This document shows positions 48,383-56,804 of a stretch of 64,000 nucleotides of DNA, piece after piece. The notes under the pieces are model-generated. The model did not search any database, was not told the origin of the DNA, and saw only the letters and a list, made by a program, of their open reading frames with translations. The stretch spans positions 124,001 through 188,000 of the forward strand of contig NZ_JNIK01000003.1 of the NCBI RefSeq assembly GCF_000701365.1, read 5' to 3'. Position numbers and translations under genes: made by a program. Position 1 is the first letter of the stretch. Each line of letters begins with the position of its first letter. The stretch comes from Blastococcus sp. URHD0036 (GTDB lineage Bacteria > Actinomycetota > Actinomycetes > Mycobacteriales > Geodermatophilaceae).

Positions 48383-48567
48383 GGCTTCCTTCCTGCCGCG
48401 TCCGCGCCGACGTCCGCCAGCAGCTGCGCCAGCCGGGCGGAACGCTCCGCGGCGTCCCGGGCGGCGGGGCCGGACCCGGCAGCCCGGCGCTCCAGCACCT
48501 GCAGCTGCGTCAGGACGACGCGGCGGCGGGCCTCCCGCGTCCGGTCGGCCGGCGGGCCGGCGGTCAC
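48379..48567 (-). CDS. Small helical protein B, paralogue of the one at 45868
   Basis: 62 residues from GTG 48567, which overlaps the CoA-transferase stop (GTGA); its own stop overlaps the DUF35 start in the same way. DRTREARRRVVLTQLQVL then AARDAAERSARLAQLLADV gives two charged amphipathic helices, as in protein A. Its exact placement between two enzyme genes with 4-nt overlaps on both sides argues that it is really translated, perhaps as a small subunit. Confidence 0.68.
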   Translation of the reverse strand: MTAGPPADRTREARRRVVLTQLQVLERRAAGSGPAARDAAERSARLAQLLADVGADAAGRKP

Positions 48568-51032
48568 CGGGTCCCCTCCGGCAGGGCGGTGTCGTCGACG
48601 GCCCCGGAGTCGATGAGCTTGTCGATCTCCTCGGCCCCGTAGCCGGCCCGCTCCAGGATCAGCCGCGAGTGCTCGCCGGGCCAGACCGGCCCGCTGCGCA
48701 GCACGCCCGGGGTGTCGGACAGCTGGAAGTACAGCCCGGCGGCCTGGGTGGAGCCGACCCGGCGGTGCGGGAACGCCGGGGACAGCAGCTGCGCCGACCG
48801 CGGGTCCTCGCCGGAGAACAGCCGGTCGGCGAAGTGGACGTCGGGCACCTCGCAGGGCACGCCGGCGGCGTCGAGGGCGGCGAACCACTCCGCCGACGAG
48901 CGGGTGGCGAACGACGTGGCGAGCAGCTCGGCGAGGACGGTGTCCTCGGCCGCGCGGCCCGCCCGGGTGGCGAACCGCGGGTCCGCCGCGAGGTCGGGCC
49001 GTTCCAGGCCGGTGCACAGCGCCGACCAGGCCGCGTCGTCGAGGGCGGCGATGCAGATCCAGTCGTCGGCGGTGCGGTACAGCCGGTAGAGGGCGTTCCA
49101 GCCGTACTGCTCGCCGTCGGGCCGCTGGCGGTCGCCGCGGTGGGCGCCGTCGGGGGTGATCCACGCGGTCGAGGTGTGCAGCAGGTGCGCGTACAGGATC
49201 GAGGTCCGCACGAACTGGCCCTCGCCGGTGCGCTCCCGGTCCATGAGCGCCTCGATGATGCCCAGCGCCGACAGCAGGCCGTTGCCGGTGTCGCCGAGCG
49301 AGGTGCTCGACCAGATGGGCCGGCCGCCGTCGTCGAGACCGCCGTCCAGCCAGCTGGTGCCGCCCAGCGCGGCGCCGGTCTGGTCGTTGCCCGGGTTCTG
49401 CTGCCGCGGGCCCTGCTCGTGGCCGATCGTGTGGCAGTAGACCAGCCGCGGGTTGATCTGCTTGAGCGACTCGTAGTCGATCCCGAGCCGCTGGGCGGCG
49501 GCGTAGCGCATGTTGTGCTGGACGACGTCGGCCTGCTCGACCAGCCGCTTGAGCACCGCGAGGCCGGCCGGGTCCTTGAGGTCGAGGGCGATCGACTCCT
49601 TGTCCCGGTTGCACATCTGCGCGATGTGGTTGGAGTACCAGAACTTCTCGGTCAGCGAGTTGACCTTGATCACCCGGGCGCCGAGCTGGGCCAGCATCTG
49701 GGTGCCGAACGGCCCCGCGACGGCCACCCCGAGGTCGAGCACCGTGATGCCCTCCAGGGGCGAGGCCAGCGGCCGGCCGGCCGACACCTCGGCCGCCGGG
49801 GCACCCTCGCGGATCAGCCGGTCGGCCTCCGCGCGCACCTCGTCGGTGTGCTGGCCGCGGGCCGGCGCGGGGCGCGGTGCGGGCTGGGGGTGCCGCTCGA
49901 GGTCCACGACCCGCCCGACCTGCCGGACGACGCCGAACTCCGGGTCCGGGACGTCGACCACGCAGCCGTCGTCGACCAGCAGCGGGTCCAGCAGCGCCTC
50001 CTCCGGCGACCGCACCGGCTGCAGCGGGGTGCCGACCTGCGCGGCGAGCCGGACCCACTCCGCGACCGGGTGCTTCGCCACCGTCTCGACCATCTGGTCG
50101 TAGAAGTGGAAGAGCACGACCATGTCGTGCGGCGAGGGCGTGACCCGGTAGGAGGCCTTCTTCGGCGCCGGGACCGAGGGCAGCGGCTGCATGCCGGCCT
50201 CGTCGGCGTTGATCACGAACTCCGGCAGCGGCACCCAGTTGTGCAGCCACCGGCCGTCGGCGCCGCGGAAGAAGCCGCGCGGCGTCCGCGGGTCGGGGAT
50301 CCAGGTGAGGAAGTCCTCGACCTCCGGGTCCTCGACCTTCACCCACGCTCCGGGGGTGGTGACCATGACGCCCTGGAGCAGTGTCGCGTCGACCCGCTGG
50401 CCGCGGCCGGTGACCTGGCGGGCGCGCAGGGCTGCGGCGATGCCGACGCTGGCGATGTAGAAGGTGCCGAGGTCGACCCACGGCGTGCCGCTGAACAGCG
50501 GGCCGTCGCGGTCCGGGCCGTTCCACACGTTCTCCGGCTGCTCGACCCCGGGCAGGATGCCCGCGCCGCCCGAGAGCCGGCTGATGGTGGTGCCGAGGGT
50601 GCCGCGCACCTCGTACTGGTGGCCGGTCCGCGCGGCGACCAGGGCGCCGATGCCCGGCCGGTCGGCGTCGGGGCCCTCGGAGCCGTAGCCGGTGATCGAG
50701 CAGTACACCAGCCGCGGGTTGAGCGCCGAGAGCGTGTCGAAGTCGATGCCCAGCCGCTGCGTCGTCCCCGGCGCGAAGCTCTCGACGAGCACGTCGGCCT
50801 CGCGCGCCAGCGCCAGGAACCGCTCGCGGTCGGCGTCGACCGTGAGGTCGAGGACGGCGCTGCGCTTGCCGCGGTGCCACACCTTGTAGCCCGACAGGTC
50901 CCCGAAGGGATCACCCTCGGGGCGCTCGATGCGGGTGACCTCGGCGCCGTGGTCGGCCAGCAGCATCGCCGTCATCGGGCCGCTGATGCCCCAGGAGAGG
51001 TCGAGGACCTTGAGTCCGTCGTGGACGCCCAT
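48564..51032 (-). CDS. Tandem-domain CaiB/BaiF (family III) CoA-transferase
   Basis: 822 residues: two complete CaiB-like domains in tandem (about 1-380 and 405-815). Family III enzymes move CoA between acyl groups through an Asp thioester in a motif like PGYD. The second domain has NPGNDQTG with Asp550. The first reads RPGIGALVAA, with Gly129 where Asp is expected, so it is probably structural. Family III enzymes normally form interlocked dimers, and this fusion would make that internal. Start ATG 51032, 3 bp after the amidohydrolase stop. It may activate or recycle the CoA ester of the pathway substrate. Confidence 0.9.
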   Translation of the reverse strand: MGVHDGLKVLDLSWGISGPMTAMLLADHGAEVTRIERPEGDPFGDLSGYKVWHRGKRSAVLDLTVDADRERFLALAREADVLVESFAPGTTQRLGIDFDTLSALNPRLVYCSITGYGSEGPDADRPGIGALVAARTGHQYEVRGTLGTTISRLSGGAGILPGVEQPENVWNGPDRDGPLFSGTPWVDLGTFYIASVGIAAALRARQVTGRGQRVDATLLQGVMVTTPGAWVKVEDPEVEDFLTWIPDPRTPRGFFRGADGRWLHNWVPLPEFVINADEAGMQPLPSVPAPKKASYRVTPSPHDMVVLFHFYDQMVETVAKHPVAEWVRLAAQVGTPLQPVRSPEEALLDPLLVDDGCVVDVPDPEFGVVRQVGRVVDLERHPQPAPRPAPARGQHTDEVRAEADRLIREGAPAAEVSAGRPLASPLEGITVLDLGVAVAGPFGTQMLAQLGARVIKVNSLTEKFWYSNHIAQMCNRDKESIALDLKDPAGLAVLKRLVEQADVVQHNMRYAAAQRLGIDYESLKQINPRLVYCHTIGHEQGPRQQNPGNDQTGAALGGTSWLDGGLDDGGRPIWSSTSLGDTGNGLLSALGIIEALMDRERTGEGQFVRTSILYAHLLHTSTAWITPDGAHRGDRQRPDGEQYGWNALYRLYRTADDWICIAALDDAAWSALCTGLERPDLAADPRFATRAGRAAEDTVLAELLATSFATRSSAEWFAALDAAGVPCEVPDVHFADRLFSGEDPRSAQLLSPAFPHRRVGSTQAAGLYFQLSDTPGVLRSGPVWPGEHSRLILERAGYGAEEIDKLIDSGAVDDTALPEGTR

Positions 51033-51035
51033 CGA

Positions 51036-52121
51036 CTAGGACAGGTTCCAGATGCGCATGGCGTTGCCGGAGAGCATCGCCTCGCGTTCGTCCTTCGGGA
51101 CACCGGCGAACTGCTTGTCGACGACGGCCCGCGAGTTCGGCCACGAGGTGACCGGGTGCGGGAAGTCGGTGGACCACATCAGGTTCTCGACGCCGATGTA
51201 GTCGCGCATCCGCTCCACGCCGAGCTTCTCGTCGATGAAGGTGAAGTTCATGTTCCGGCGCATGTACTCGCTCGGCAGCATCGTCGTCCCGGGGTACTCG
51301 TAGCCCTGGCGGGTGACCATGTCGTCGACCATCTCCATGTACCAGGCGACCCACGCGATGCCCGGCTCGACGAACACCAGCTGCAGGTCCGGGAACCGCT
51401 CGAGCAGCCCGGTCATGGTCCACATGCCGAAGGACTCCGCCGTCATCAGCGGGGTCATCGACACCATGATCCCCTTGAGCGGCGTGGGGTCGCGGTCGGC
51501 GAGCTCGCTGAGCGTCGTCTTCAGCCCGATGTGCAGGGCGATCGGCAGCCCGGTCTCCTGGATCAGGGACAGCAGCGGGGCGTAGCGGTCGTGGTAGTAG
51601 TCCAGCTGCCCCAGCTCGCTCGGGAACACCGGCAGCTGCAGCGACTTCGCCCCCATTCCGACCACCCGCTCGACCTCGGCCATCGCCAGCTCGATGTCGT
51701 GGATCGGCACCTGGTAGCTCATCACCAGCCGCTTGGGGTCGACGTCGGCGAAGGCGTGGATGCAGTCGTTGAACGCCCGCAGCGCCGGACCGACGCCGCC
51801 GTCCTTGATCTTGCTGAGGTACCGGAAGGCGCTGACCTCGCTGTAGAGCACCTCGACGTCGACGCCGTCGGTGTCCATGTCCTTCAGCCGCTCGGTGGGA
51901 TCGAAGTAGCTGGGCCGGGAGAAGGCGGAGTTGGCGGTGGACGCCTTGTCCTTGGGCTTCGCGCCGGCCTGGTTGGCCGCGCCGGCGCCGGTCTTCATCC
52001 GGTTCTCGTGCTCGGAGGCCGCCTCGTCGTAGACCGCGTGGTACTTCGCGGGCATGAAGGACTTGATCTGGTCGTGCGAGACGCGCACGTGGGAGTCGGC
52101 AGAGATCAGGCGCTCGGTCAT
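51036..52121 (-). CDS. Amidohydrolase-2 family (ACMSD-like) metal hydrolase/decarboxylase
   Basis: 361 residues. The N-terminal LISADSHVRV is the strand-1 metal motif (a DSH variant of the usual HxH). ALHIG around residue 200 and STDFPHPVTSWPNS near 320 supply His and Asp ligands of the TIM barrel. Such enzymes hydrolyse or decarboxylate ring-cleavage and related products. First gene of an operon (amidohydrolase, CoA-transferase, small B, DUF35, thiolase, TetR, small A), behind a 16-bp operator-like dyad. Confidence 0.87.
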   Translation of the reverse strand: MTERLISADSHVRVSHDQIKSFMPAKYHAVYDEAASEHENRMKTGAGAANQAGAKPKDKASTANSAFSRPSYFDPTERLKDMDTDGVDVEVLYSEVSAFRYLSKIKDGGVGPALRAFNDCIHAFADVDPKRLVMSYQVPIHDIELAMAEVERVVGMGAKSLQLPVFPSELGQLDYYHDRYAPLLSLIQETGLPIALHIGLKTTLSELADRDPTPLKGIMVSMTPLMTAESFGMWTMTGLLERFPDLQLVFVEPGIAWVAWYMEMVDDMVTRQGYEYPGTTMLPSEYMRRNMNFTFIDEKLGVERMRDYIGVENLMWSTDFPHPVTSWPNSRAVVDKQFAGVPKDEREAMLSGNAMRIWNLS

Positions 52122-52189
52122 GGGGGGTCTCCTCGTCGCCGGGGTTCCGGGGGCGCTCTCCTGCCCGCAGAGGGACCGGCGCCGGTCGC

Positions 52190-52205
52190 CATAGTAGCCA
52201 CTATG
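52190..52205. promoter_or_regulatory. Operator-like dyad of the amidohydrolase operon
   Basis: CATAGT (52190-52195) and ACTATG (52200-52205) separated by 4 bp, 69 bp before the start at 52121. An AT-rich island in very GC-rich DNA. Probable binding site for the TetR encoded in the same operon. Confidence 0.6.
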
Positions 52206-52252
52206 TGATCCGCTGGCGAGACCTGCGCCACACGGATCCGGGGGCCGGCCCC

Positions 52253-53221
52253 TCACCCGAGAGCGGGCAGCACCTCCGCGGCCACCCGCTCGAGGTAGGG
52301 CCACGCCAGCTCCGGGGGGATGCCCCCGCACATCGGGTGCATCGACAGGTAGCCGTTGGCCCGGATCAGCTCGACGGCACCGGCGACGTCGACGATGCGG
52401 TGCGAGCCCTCGGACTCCCGCAGCTCGTCCACCGTCGCGCCGCGCGACAGCGACGCGGTCGTGGTGTCCCCCGCGTTCCAGGCGGCGTACATGGTGGCGT
52501 CGTGCACGAGGTAGGGCCCGATCTCCGCCCAGGCCCGGTCCACGTCGTCGGCGACGAAGACGGCGTTCGGCACCGCGGGGTCCGACAGGAGCACCGGCCG
52601 GGGGTCGTGCCCGTGGTGCGCGGCCGCCTCCTGGTAGGCCGTCTCCAGCGCAGGGTCGTCGTTCTGCGCGAACAGGCTCAGGCCGAGCCGGCCGGCGCGG
52701 CGCGCGGCGGCCTCCGTCCCGCCGCCGACGGCGAGCGTGGCGACCAGGTCGGGGGCGTTCGGCGTGACGGTGCCCCGGCGCCCCCCGCGGTCGATCTCCT
52801 CGCCCCGCAGCGCCGCGACGAGGAGGTCGAGCTTCTCGTCCAGCAGCTTCCCGCGACCGGCCCACGGGACGCCGAAGAGCGCGTACTCCTCGGGCCGGTA
52901 CCCCAGAGCGAGGACGTGCGAGACCCGGCCGCCGCTGAGCCGGTCGAGGACGGCGATGTCCTCGGCGACCCGCACCGGGTCGTGCAGGGTCGCCACCAGC
53001 GCGGCGACGGTGAACCTCAGGGTCGTCGTGCGCGCGGCCATCGCCGCCGCGACCAGCAGCGGCGAGGGCAGGTAGCCGTCGGGAGAGGCGTGGTGCTCGG
53101 ACAGGGTGACGGCCACGCACCCGTTGCGCTCCCCCCACTCGGCCATGTCGAGGGCCGCGGCGTAGAGGTCCCGCGCACGGCTCTCGTCCGGGGTGCGCAG
53201 GTCGAAGCGGATCGCGTACAC
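52253..53221 (-). CDS. LLM-class flavin-dependent oxidoreductase
   Basis: 322 residues of luciferase-like fold. SEHHASPDGYLPSPLLVAAAMAA and VAEDIAVLDRLSGGRVSHVLALGYRPEEYALFGV are diagnostic. Start GTG 53221 with GAGGG upstream; the frame is open further up, but that part belongs to the overlapping neighbour. Last gene of the operon ALDH, SDR, NTF2-like, LLM, separated from the NTF2-like stop by 8 bp. It likely performs a monooxygenation or F420-linked step on a pathway intermediate. Confidence 0.87.
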   Translation of the reverse strand: MYAIRFDLRTPDESRARDLYAAALDMAEWGERNGCVAVTLSEHHASPDGYLPSPLLVAAAMAARTTTLRFTVAALVATLHDPVRVAEDIAVLDRLSGGRVSHVLALGYRPEEYALFGVPWAGRGKLLDEKLDLLVAALRGEEIDRGGRRGTVTPNAPDLVATLAVGGGTEAAARRAGRLGLSLFAQNDDPALETAYQEAAAHHGHDPRPVLLSDPAVPNAVFVADDVDRAWAEIGPYLVHDATMYAAWNAGDTTTASLSRGATVDELRESEGSHRIVDVAGAVELIRANGYLSMHPMCGGIPPELAWPYLERVAAEVLPALG

Positions 53222-53229
53222 GCCGGCCC

Positions 53230-53733
53230 TCAGAGCACCGTGTACGAGGGGTCGGTCGTGTCGCGGGTGCCCGTGGTGCCGAACATCGGGTTCTCCAGTG
53301 GCCGCATGCAGTCGATGGCGTGCAGGTACCGCCGTGCGGTGATCACCCAGGCGCCGTCCCGTTTCGCCCACCGGTCGACGTAGCGGCCGCTCGAGGCGAT
53401 CTCGAGCGGACCGTCCGGCCCGCTGAGCCGGAAACGGGCGTCGACGTAGCACTCGCTGCCCGCCGTCGCCCCCGTGACCGTGACTGTGACGTTGGAGATC
53501 CGGTGCACGTGGGCGTCCATGCCGGCGTGCGAGGCCAGCGCGAAGTCGACGAACCCCGGGCCGGTGCCGCGGTACATGTCGCCGTAGTCGGCCTCGGCGT
53601 CCGGCGCGAACACCGACCGGCCGAGGTCGGCATCGCACCGGTCCATGGCCCGGCAGTAGGTGGTGAGCTGCCGCTCGATCGCGCGCTCGGCCAGCAGTCG
53701 GGTCAGCGGGCCGTCGTCCAGGGAGTCGGCCAT
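53230..53733 (-). CDS. NTF2/SnoaL-like protein in the SDR operon
   Basis: 167 residues. AERAIERQLTTYCRAMDRCD opens the fold, FAPDAEADYG is the strand preceding the pocket, and SGRYVDRWAKRDGAWVITARRYLHAID closes it. Members of this size include aromatic hydroxylase small subunit-like and isomerase or dehydratase proteins. The ATG overlaps the SDR stop by one base (TGATG), so translation is coupled. Confidence 0.88.
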   Translation of the reverse strand: MADSLDDGPLTRLLAERAIERQLTTYCRAMDRCDADLGRSVFAPDAEADYGDMYRGTGPGFVDFALASHAGMDAHVHRISNVTVTVTGATAGSECYVDARFRLSGPDGPLEIASSGRYVDRWAKRDGAWVITARRYLHAIDCMRPLENPMFGTTGTRDTTDPSYTVL

Positions 53734-54557
53734 CAGAAGATGCTGCAGCCTGCGTCGACCGGGAGCGTCACGCCGGTCACGAACCGCGCCTCGTCGGAGG
53801 CCAGGAACAGCATCCCGTTGGCCTGGTCCACCGGGTCGACCATGCCCACCGGCCCGAGGTCGAGCAGGTGGTTCCAGAGCATCGGCGCGACCTTGGGGTC
53901 GGCCTCGATGGGGTGCGGCCCCTCCGTGGACTCCATCTGGTTCATCGGGGTGTCGGTCGCCGTCGGGTGCAGCGAGTTCACCCGGATCTTGTGCTTGGCC
54001 AGCTCGGTGGCGAAGGCGCGCATGAGGCCGACCACGCCGTGCTTGGCGGCGACGTAGGGCACGAGGAACGGCAGGCCCTTGAGCCCGGCGACCGAGCTCA
54101 CCAGGACGATCGACCCACCACCGGCCTGCACCAGGTGCGGCACGGCGGCCATCACCGTGTTCCAGGTCCCGGTCAGGTTGACGTCGATGACCTCCTGCCA
54201 GATCGCCGGGGTCACCTTGTCGTAGGGCTGGATGACGACGATGGCGGCGTTGGCGACGACGACGTCCAGGTGCCCGAGCTCGGCGACCCCCGCGTCCACC
54301 GCCGCCGTCAGGCCCTCGAGGTCGCGGATGTCGGCGACGCGGTGCACGATCCGCCGGTCGAGGGCCTCGACCAGGCGGACCGTTTCCGCGAGGTCCTCGG
54401 TCGTCGCGGCGGGGTACTGGGTGTTGTCGAACCCGGCGCAGACGTCGACGGCGATGACGTCGGCGCCCTCCTGTGCCAGCCGGACGGCGTGCGCCCGGCC
54501 CTGACCTCGCGCCGCCCCGGTGACCAGTGCGACCTTGCCCTGCATGCGTCCGGACAC
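53733..54557 (-). CDS. Mycofactocin-coupled-type SDR oxidoreductase
   Basis: 274 residues. KVALVTGAARGQGRAHAVRLA near the start, then VDVCAGFDN and a short insertion (NTQYPAATTEDLAETVRLVE), match the TIGR03971 group of dehydrogenases with non-exchangeable nicotinamide that need the redox peptide mycofactocin. The catalytic Ser is in LVSSVAG and Tyr/Lys in YVAAKHG. I chose GTG 54557 (GAGGAG upstream); ATG 54545 is an alternative. It should oxidise an alcohol to the ketone or aldehyde used by the next enzyme. Confidence 0.88.
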   Translation of the reverse strand: MSGRMQGKVALVTGAARGQGRAHAVRLAQEGADVIAVDVCAGFDNTQYPAATTEDLAETVRLVEALDRRIVHRVADIRDLEGLTAAVDAGVAELGHLDVVVANAAIVVIQPYDKVTPAIWQEVIDVNLTGTWNTVMAAVPHLVQAGGGSIVLVSSVAGLKGLPFLVPYVAAKHGVVGLMRAFATELAKHKIRVNSLHPTATDTPMNQMESTEGPHPIEADPKVAPMLWNHLLDLGPVGMVDPVDQANGMLFLASDEARFVTGVTLPVDAGCSIF

Positions 54558-54588
54558 GTGCCACTCCTCGTGGTGGTGGGGCTCGGGG

Positions 54589-56040
54589 CTAGAGCGGCAT
54601 CCAGACGTTCTTGGCCTGGACGAACTCCCGGATGCCCCAGATGCCGCCCTGCCGGCCGTAGCCGGAGCGCTTGACGCCACCGAAGGGCGCACCCACCGGC
54701 AGGTCGACGAACCCGTTGATCCAGACCGTGCCGGCGTCGAGGTCGCGCGCCATGCGGTGCGTCCGGCGCAGGTCGTTGGTCTCGATGTGCGCGGCGAGGC
54801 CGTACTGGGAGTCGTTGGCGATGGCCACCGCCTCCTCCTCGGTCTCGAAGCGCATGAAGGCGGTGACCGGCCCGAAGATCTCCTCCTGGGCGATCTCGGC
54901 GGAGTTCTCGACGTCGGCGAAGATCGTCGGCGCGAGGAAGTAGCCGTCGGCCAGCTCGCCGCCCACCCGCTCGCCGCCGGTGACCAGGCGGCCGGTGCCG
55001 CACTCCTTGGCCCGCTCGACGAAGCCGAGGATCCGGTCGGCGTGCCCCTGGCTGATGACCGGCCCGACCATGGTGCCCGCGGCGAACGGGTCGCCCATCG
55101 GCACCTGCTTGGCCATCGCCGCTGACATCTCCACGAGCTGGTCGTAGACCGGCGCCTCGACCAGCACCCGGCTGCCGGCGATGCACGCCTGGCCGGTGCC
55201 GAGCAGGGTGCGCTGCGCGGCCGCCTGCAGGTCGGCGTCGGCGAAGACGATCCGCGCCGACTTGCCGCCCAGCTCGAAGGCGGTGGGGGTGAGGTTCGGC
55301 GCGGAGGCGGAGATGATCCGGCTGGCCGTGCCACCGCTGCCGGTGAAACAGATCTTGTTGACGTCGGGGTGGCTGGTGAGCGCCGTCCCGGCGACCGCCC
55401 CGCCGGGGACGACGTTGATGACGCCGGGCGGGAAGCCCACCTCGAGCGCGAGCTCGGCCAGCGCCAGGCACGTGTAGGGCGCCATCTCCGGGGGCTTGAT
55501 CACGATGGTGTTGCCGGCCGCCAGGGCCGGGGCCAGCCACTGCCCGAAGGAGACGAACGGCCCGTTCCAGGGGACGATCACCGCGACCACGCCGTACGGC
55601 TCGTCCAGCGTGTAGTCGAACGCGGGGCCGGGGAAGGTCGCGACCACCTCGCCGCCGATCTTGTCCGCGTAGCCGGCGTTGAACTCGAAGAGCTCGGCGA
55701 CCCAGTTGGTGAAGTACGGGGTGAACGCGAGCGGGTAGGCGTTCTCCACGGTGATGACCGGAGCCAGGCTCGTGCTGGTCCGGACGGCGGCGGCGAACGC
55801 CAGCATCAGCCGGCGGCGCTCGTTGCCCGGCATCCGCTTCCAGGCCGGGAGCGCGGCGCGGGCGGCGGCCACCGCGGCGTCGACCTCCCCCTGGCCGGCG
55901 AGCGGGACGGCGTAGGTCACCTCCCCGGTGGCGGCGTAGCGGTGCTCGTAGACCTCGCCGTCGTGCGTCGTGATCTTGTCCGCGCCGATGAGGAAGCCGG
56001 GCTCGGGCAGGACGGAGCGGTCGACGACTGCGGGGGGCAT
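54589..56040 (-). CDS. Aldehyde dehydrogenase
   Basis: 483 residues, NAD(P)-dependent ALDH superfamily. The catalytic Cys286 is in GQACIAGS, the general base Glu in FELGGKSARIV, and the Rossmann motif FTGSGGTAS. PWNGPF is the conserved substrate-entry Asn. It converts an aldehyde to the acid that would feed the acyl-CoA steps. First gene of its operon, with a divergent region containing two good dyads. Confidence 0.94.
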   Translation of the reverse strand: MPPAVVDRSVLPEPGFLIGADKITTHDGEVYEHRYAATGEVTYAVPLAGQGEVDAAVAAARAALPAWKRMPGNERRRLMLAFAAAVRTSTSLAPVITVENAYPLAFTPYFTNWVAELFEFNAGYADKIGGEVVATFPGPAFDYTLDEPYGVVAVIVPWNGPFVSFGQWLAPALAAGNTIVIKPPEMAPYTCLALAELALEVGFPPGVINVVPGGAVAGTALTSHPDVNKICFTGSGGTASRIISASAPNLTPTAFELGGKSARIVFADADLQAAAQRTLLGTGQACIAGSRVLVEAPVYDQLVEMSAAMAKQVPMGDPFAAGTMVGPVISQGHADRILGFVERAKECGTGRLVTGGERVGGELADGYFLAPTIFADVENSAEIAQEEIFGPVTAFMRFETEEEAVAIANDSQYGLAAHIETNDLRRTHRMARDLDAGTVWINGFVDLPVGAPFGGVKRSGYGRQGGIWGIREFVQAKNVWMPL

Positions 56041-56109
56041 GGAGATCTCCAGGTACGAGGCCGGGTGGCACGAGGCCCATCAGGGCAAAGATGACTAGTG
56101 AAGGGTCTA

Positions 56110-56123
56110 CCCGACCGGTCGGG
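56110..56123. promoter_or_regulatory. Palindromic operator candidate in the ALDH upstream region
   Basis: Perfect 14-bp palindrome CCCGACCGGTCGGG, 70 bp before the ALDH start and 87 bp before the divergent NTF2-like gene. Confidence 0.55.
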
Positions 56124-56176
56124 CGACCACAAGGCAGTGGCGCCATTGACCGTGACGCGCGTCGCGACCTAGCGTG

Positions 56177-56191
56177 CTGAACACCGTTCAG
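56177..56191. promoter_or_regulatory. TetR-like operator candidate before the NTF2-like gene
   Basis: CTGAAC and GTTCAG arms with a 3-bp spacer, 19 bp before GTG 56211. TGAAC/GTTCA dyads are common TetR targets in actinobacteria. Confidence 0.6.
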
Positions 56192-56210
56192 TCCCCGATC
56201 GAGGAGCACC

Positions 56211-56762
56211 GTGTCCAGCACCGACCCCCAGTACGCCGCCCTGGCCGCCCGGCTCCAGGAGCTCGAGGACGTCCGTGAGATCACCGAGGTCTTCTACGAG
56301 TTCCACCACGCCTGCACCGGCGGCTTCAACGGCCTGCAGGCCGGCCGCATGGAGGCGCTCGACTGCCTCACCGACGACGCGACGATCGAGGTCGCGCAGC
56401 TGCACGAGCCCGGGAAGGGCCCGCGCGGGCGCGAGGCCGTCTACGAGTACTGGCACTACTTCTACGGCGACGACGGCCCGCTCCCCTACGTGTTCCAGAC
56501 CAGCGTCGCGGACAAGGTCGTCGTCACCGGGGACACCGCGGTGCAGTACTCGAACATGCTCGGGATGTTCTGGCACCGGGAGAACCAGCCGGTGATCTCG
56601 CTGTCCAAGCGGGTCAACGACTTCGTCCGCACCGAGAAGGGCTGGCGGATCCGCAAGACCACGATCGAGGGCGGTTTCTCGGCCCCGCTCGAGGAGTTCC
56701 GCGGCAAGCTCAACCCGCTGCCCGCCCAGGAGCCGCGCACGCCCTGGACGTACCAGGACTGA
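56211..56762 (+). CDS. NTF2/SnoaL-like protein
   Basis: 183 residues from GTG 56211 with GAGGAG upstream. LEDVREITEVFYEFHHAC forms the first helix, then DCLTDDATIEVAQLHEPGKGPRG and KRVNDFVRTEKGWRIRKTTIEGGFS. The only plus-strand gene inside the catabolic block before 62.7 kb. It may share control with the ALDH operon through the divergent region. The fold is clear, the activity unknown. Confidence 0.85.
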   Translation: MSSTDPQYAALAARLQELEDVREITEVFYEFHHACTGGFNGLQAGRMEALDCLTDDATIEVAQLHEPGKGPRGREAVYEYWHYFYGDDGPLPYVFQTSVADKVVVTGDTAVQYSNMLGMFWHRENQPVISLSKRVNDFVRTEKGWRIRKTTIEGGFSAPLEEFRGKLNPLPAQEPRTPWTYQD

Positions 56763-56767
56763 CGCCC

Positions 56768-56800
56768 GGGACGGGGGAGGCGGCCCGCCTCCCCCGTCCC
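56768..56800. terminator. Bidirectional hairpin terminator
   Basis: GGGACGGGGGAGG (56768-56780) and its complement (56788-56800), 13 bp perfect with a 7-nt loop, between convergent stops at 56762 and 56805. Confidence 0.85.
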
Positions 56801-56804
56801 CGGA

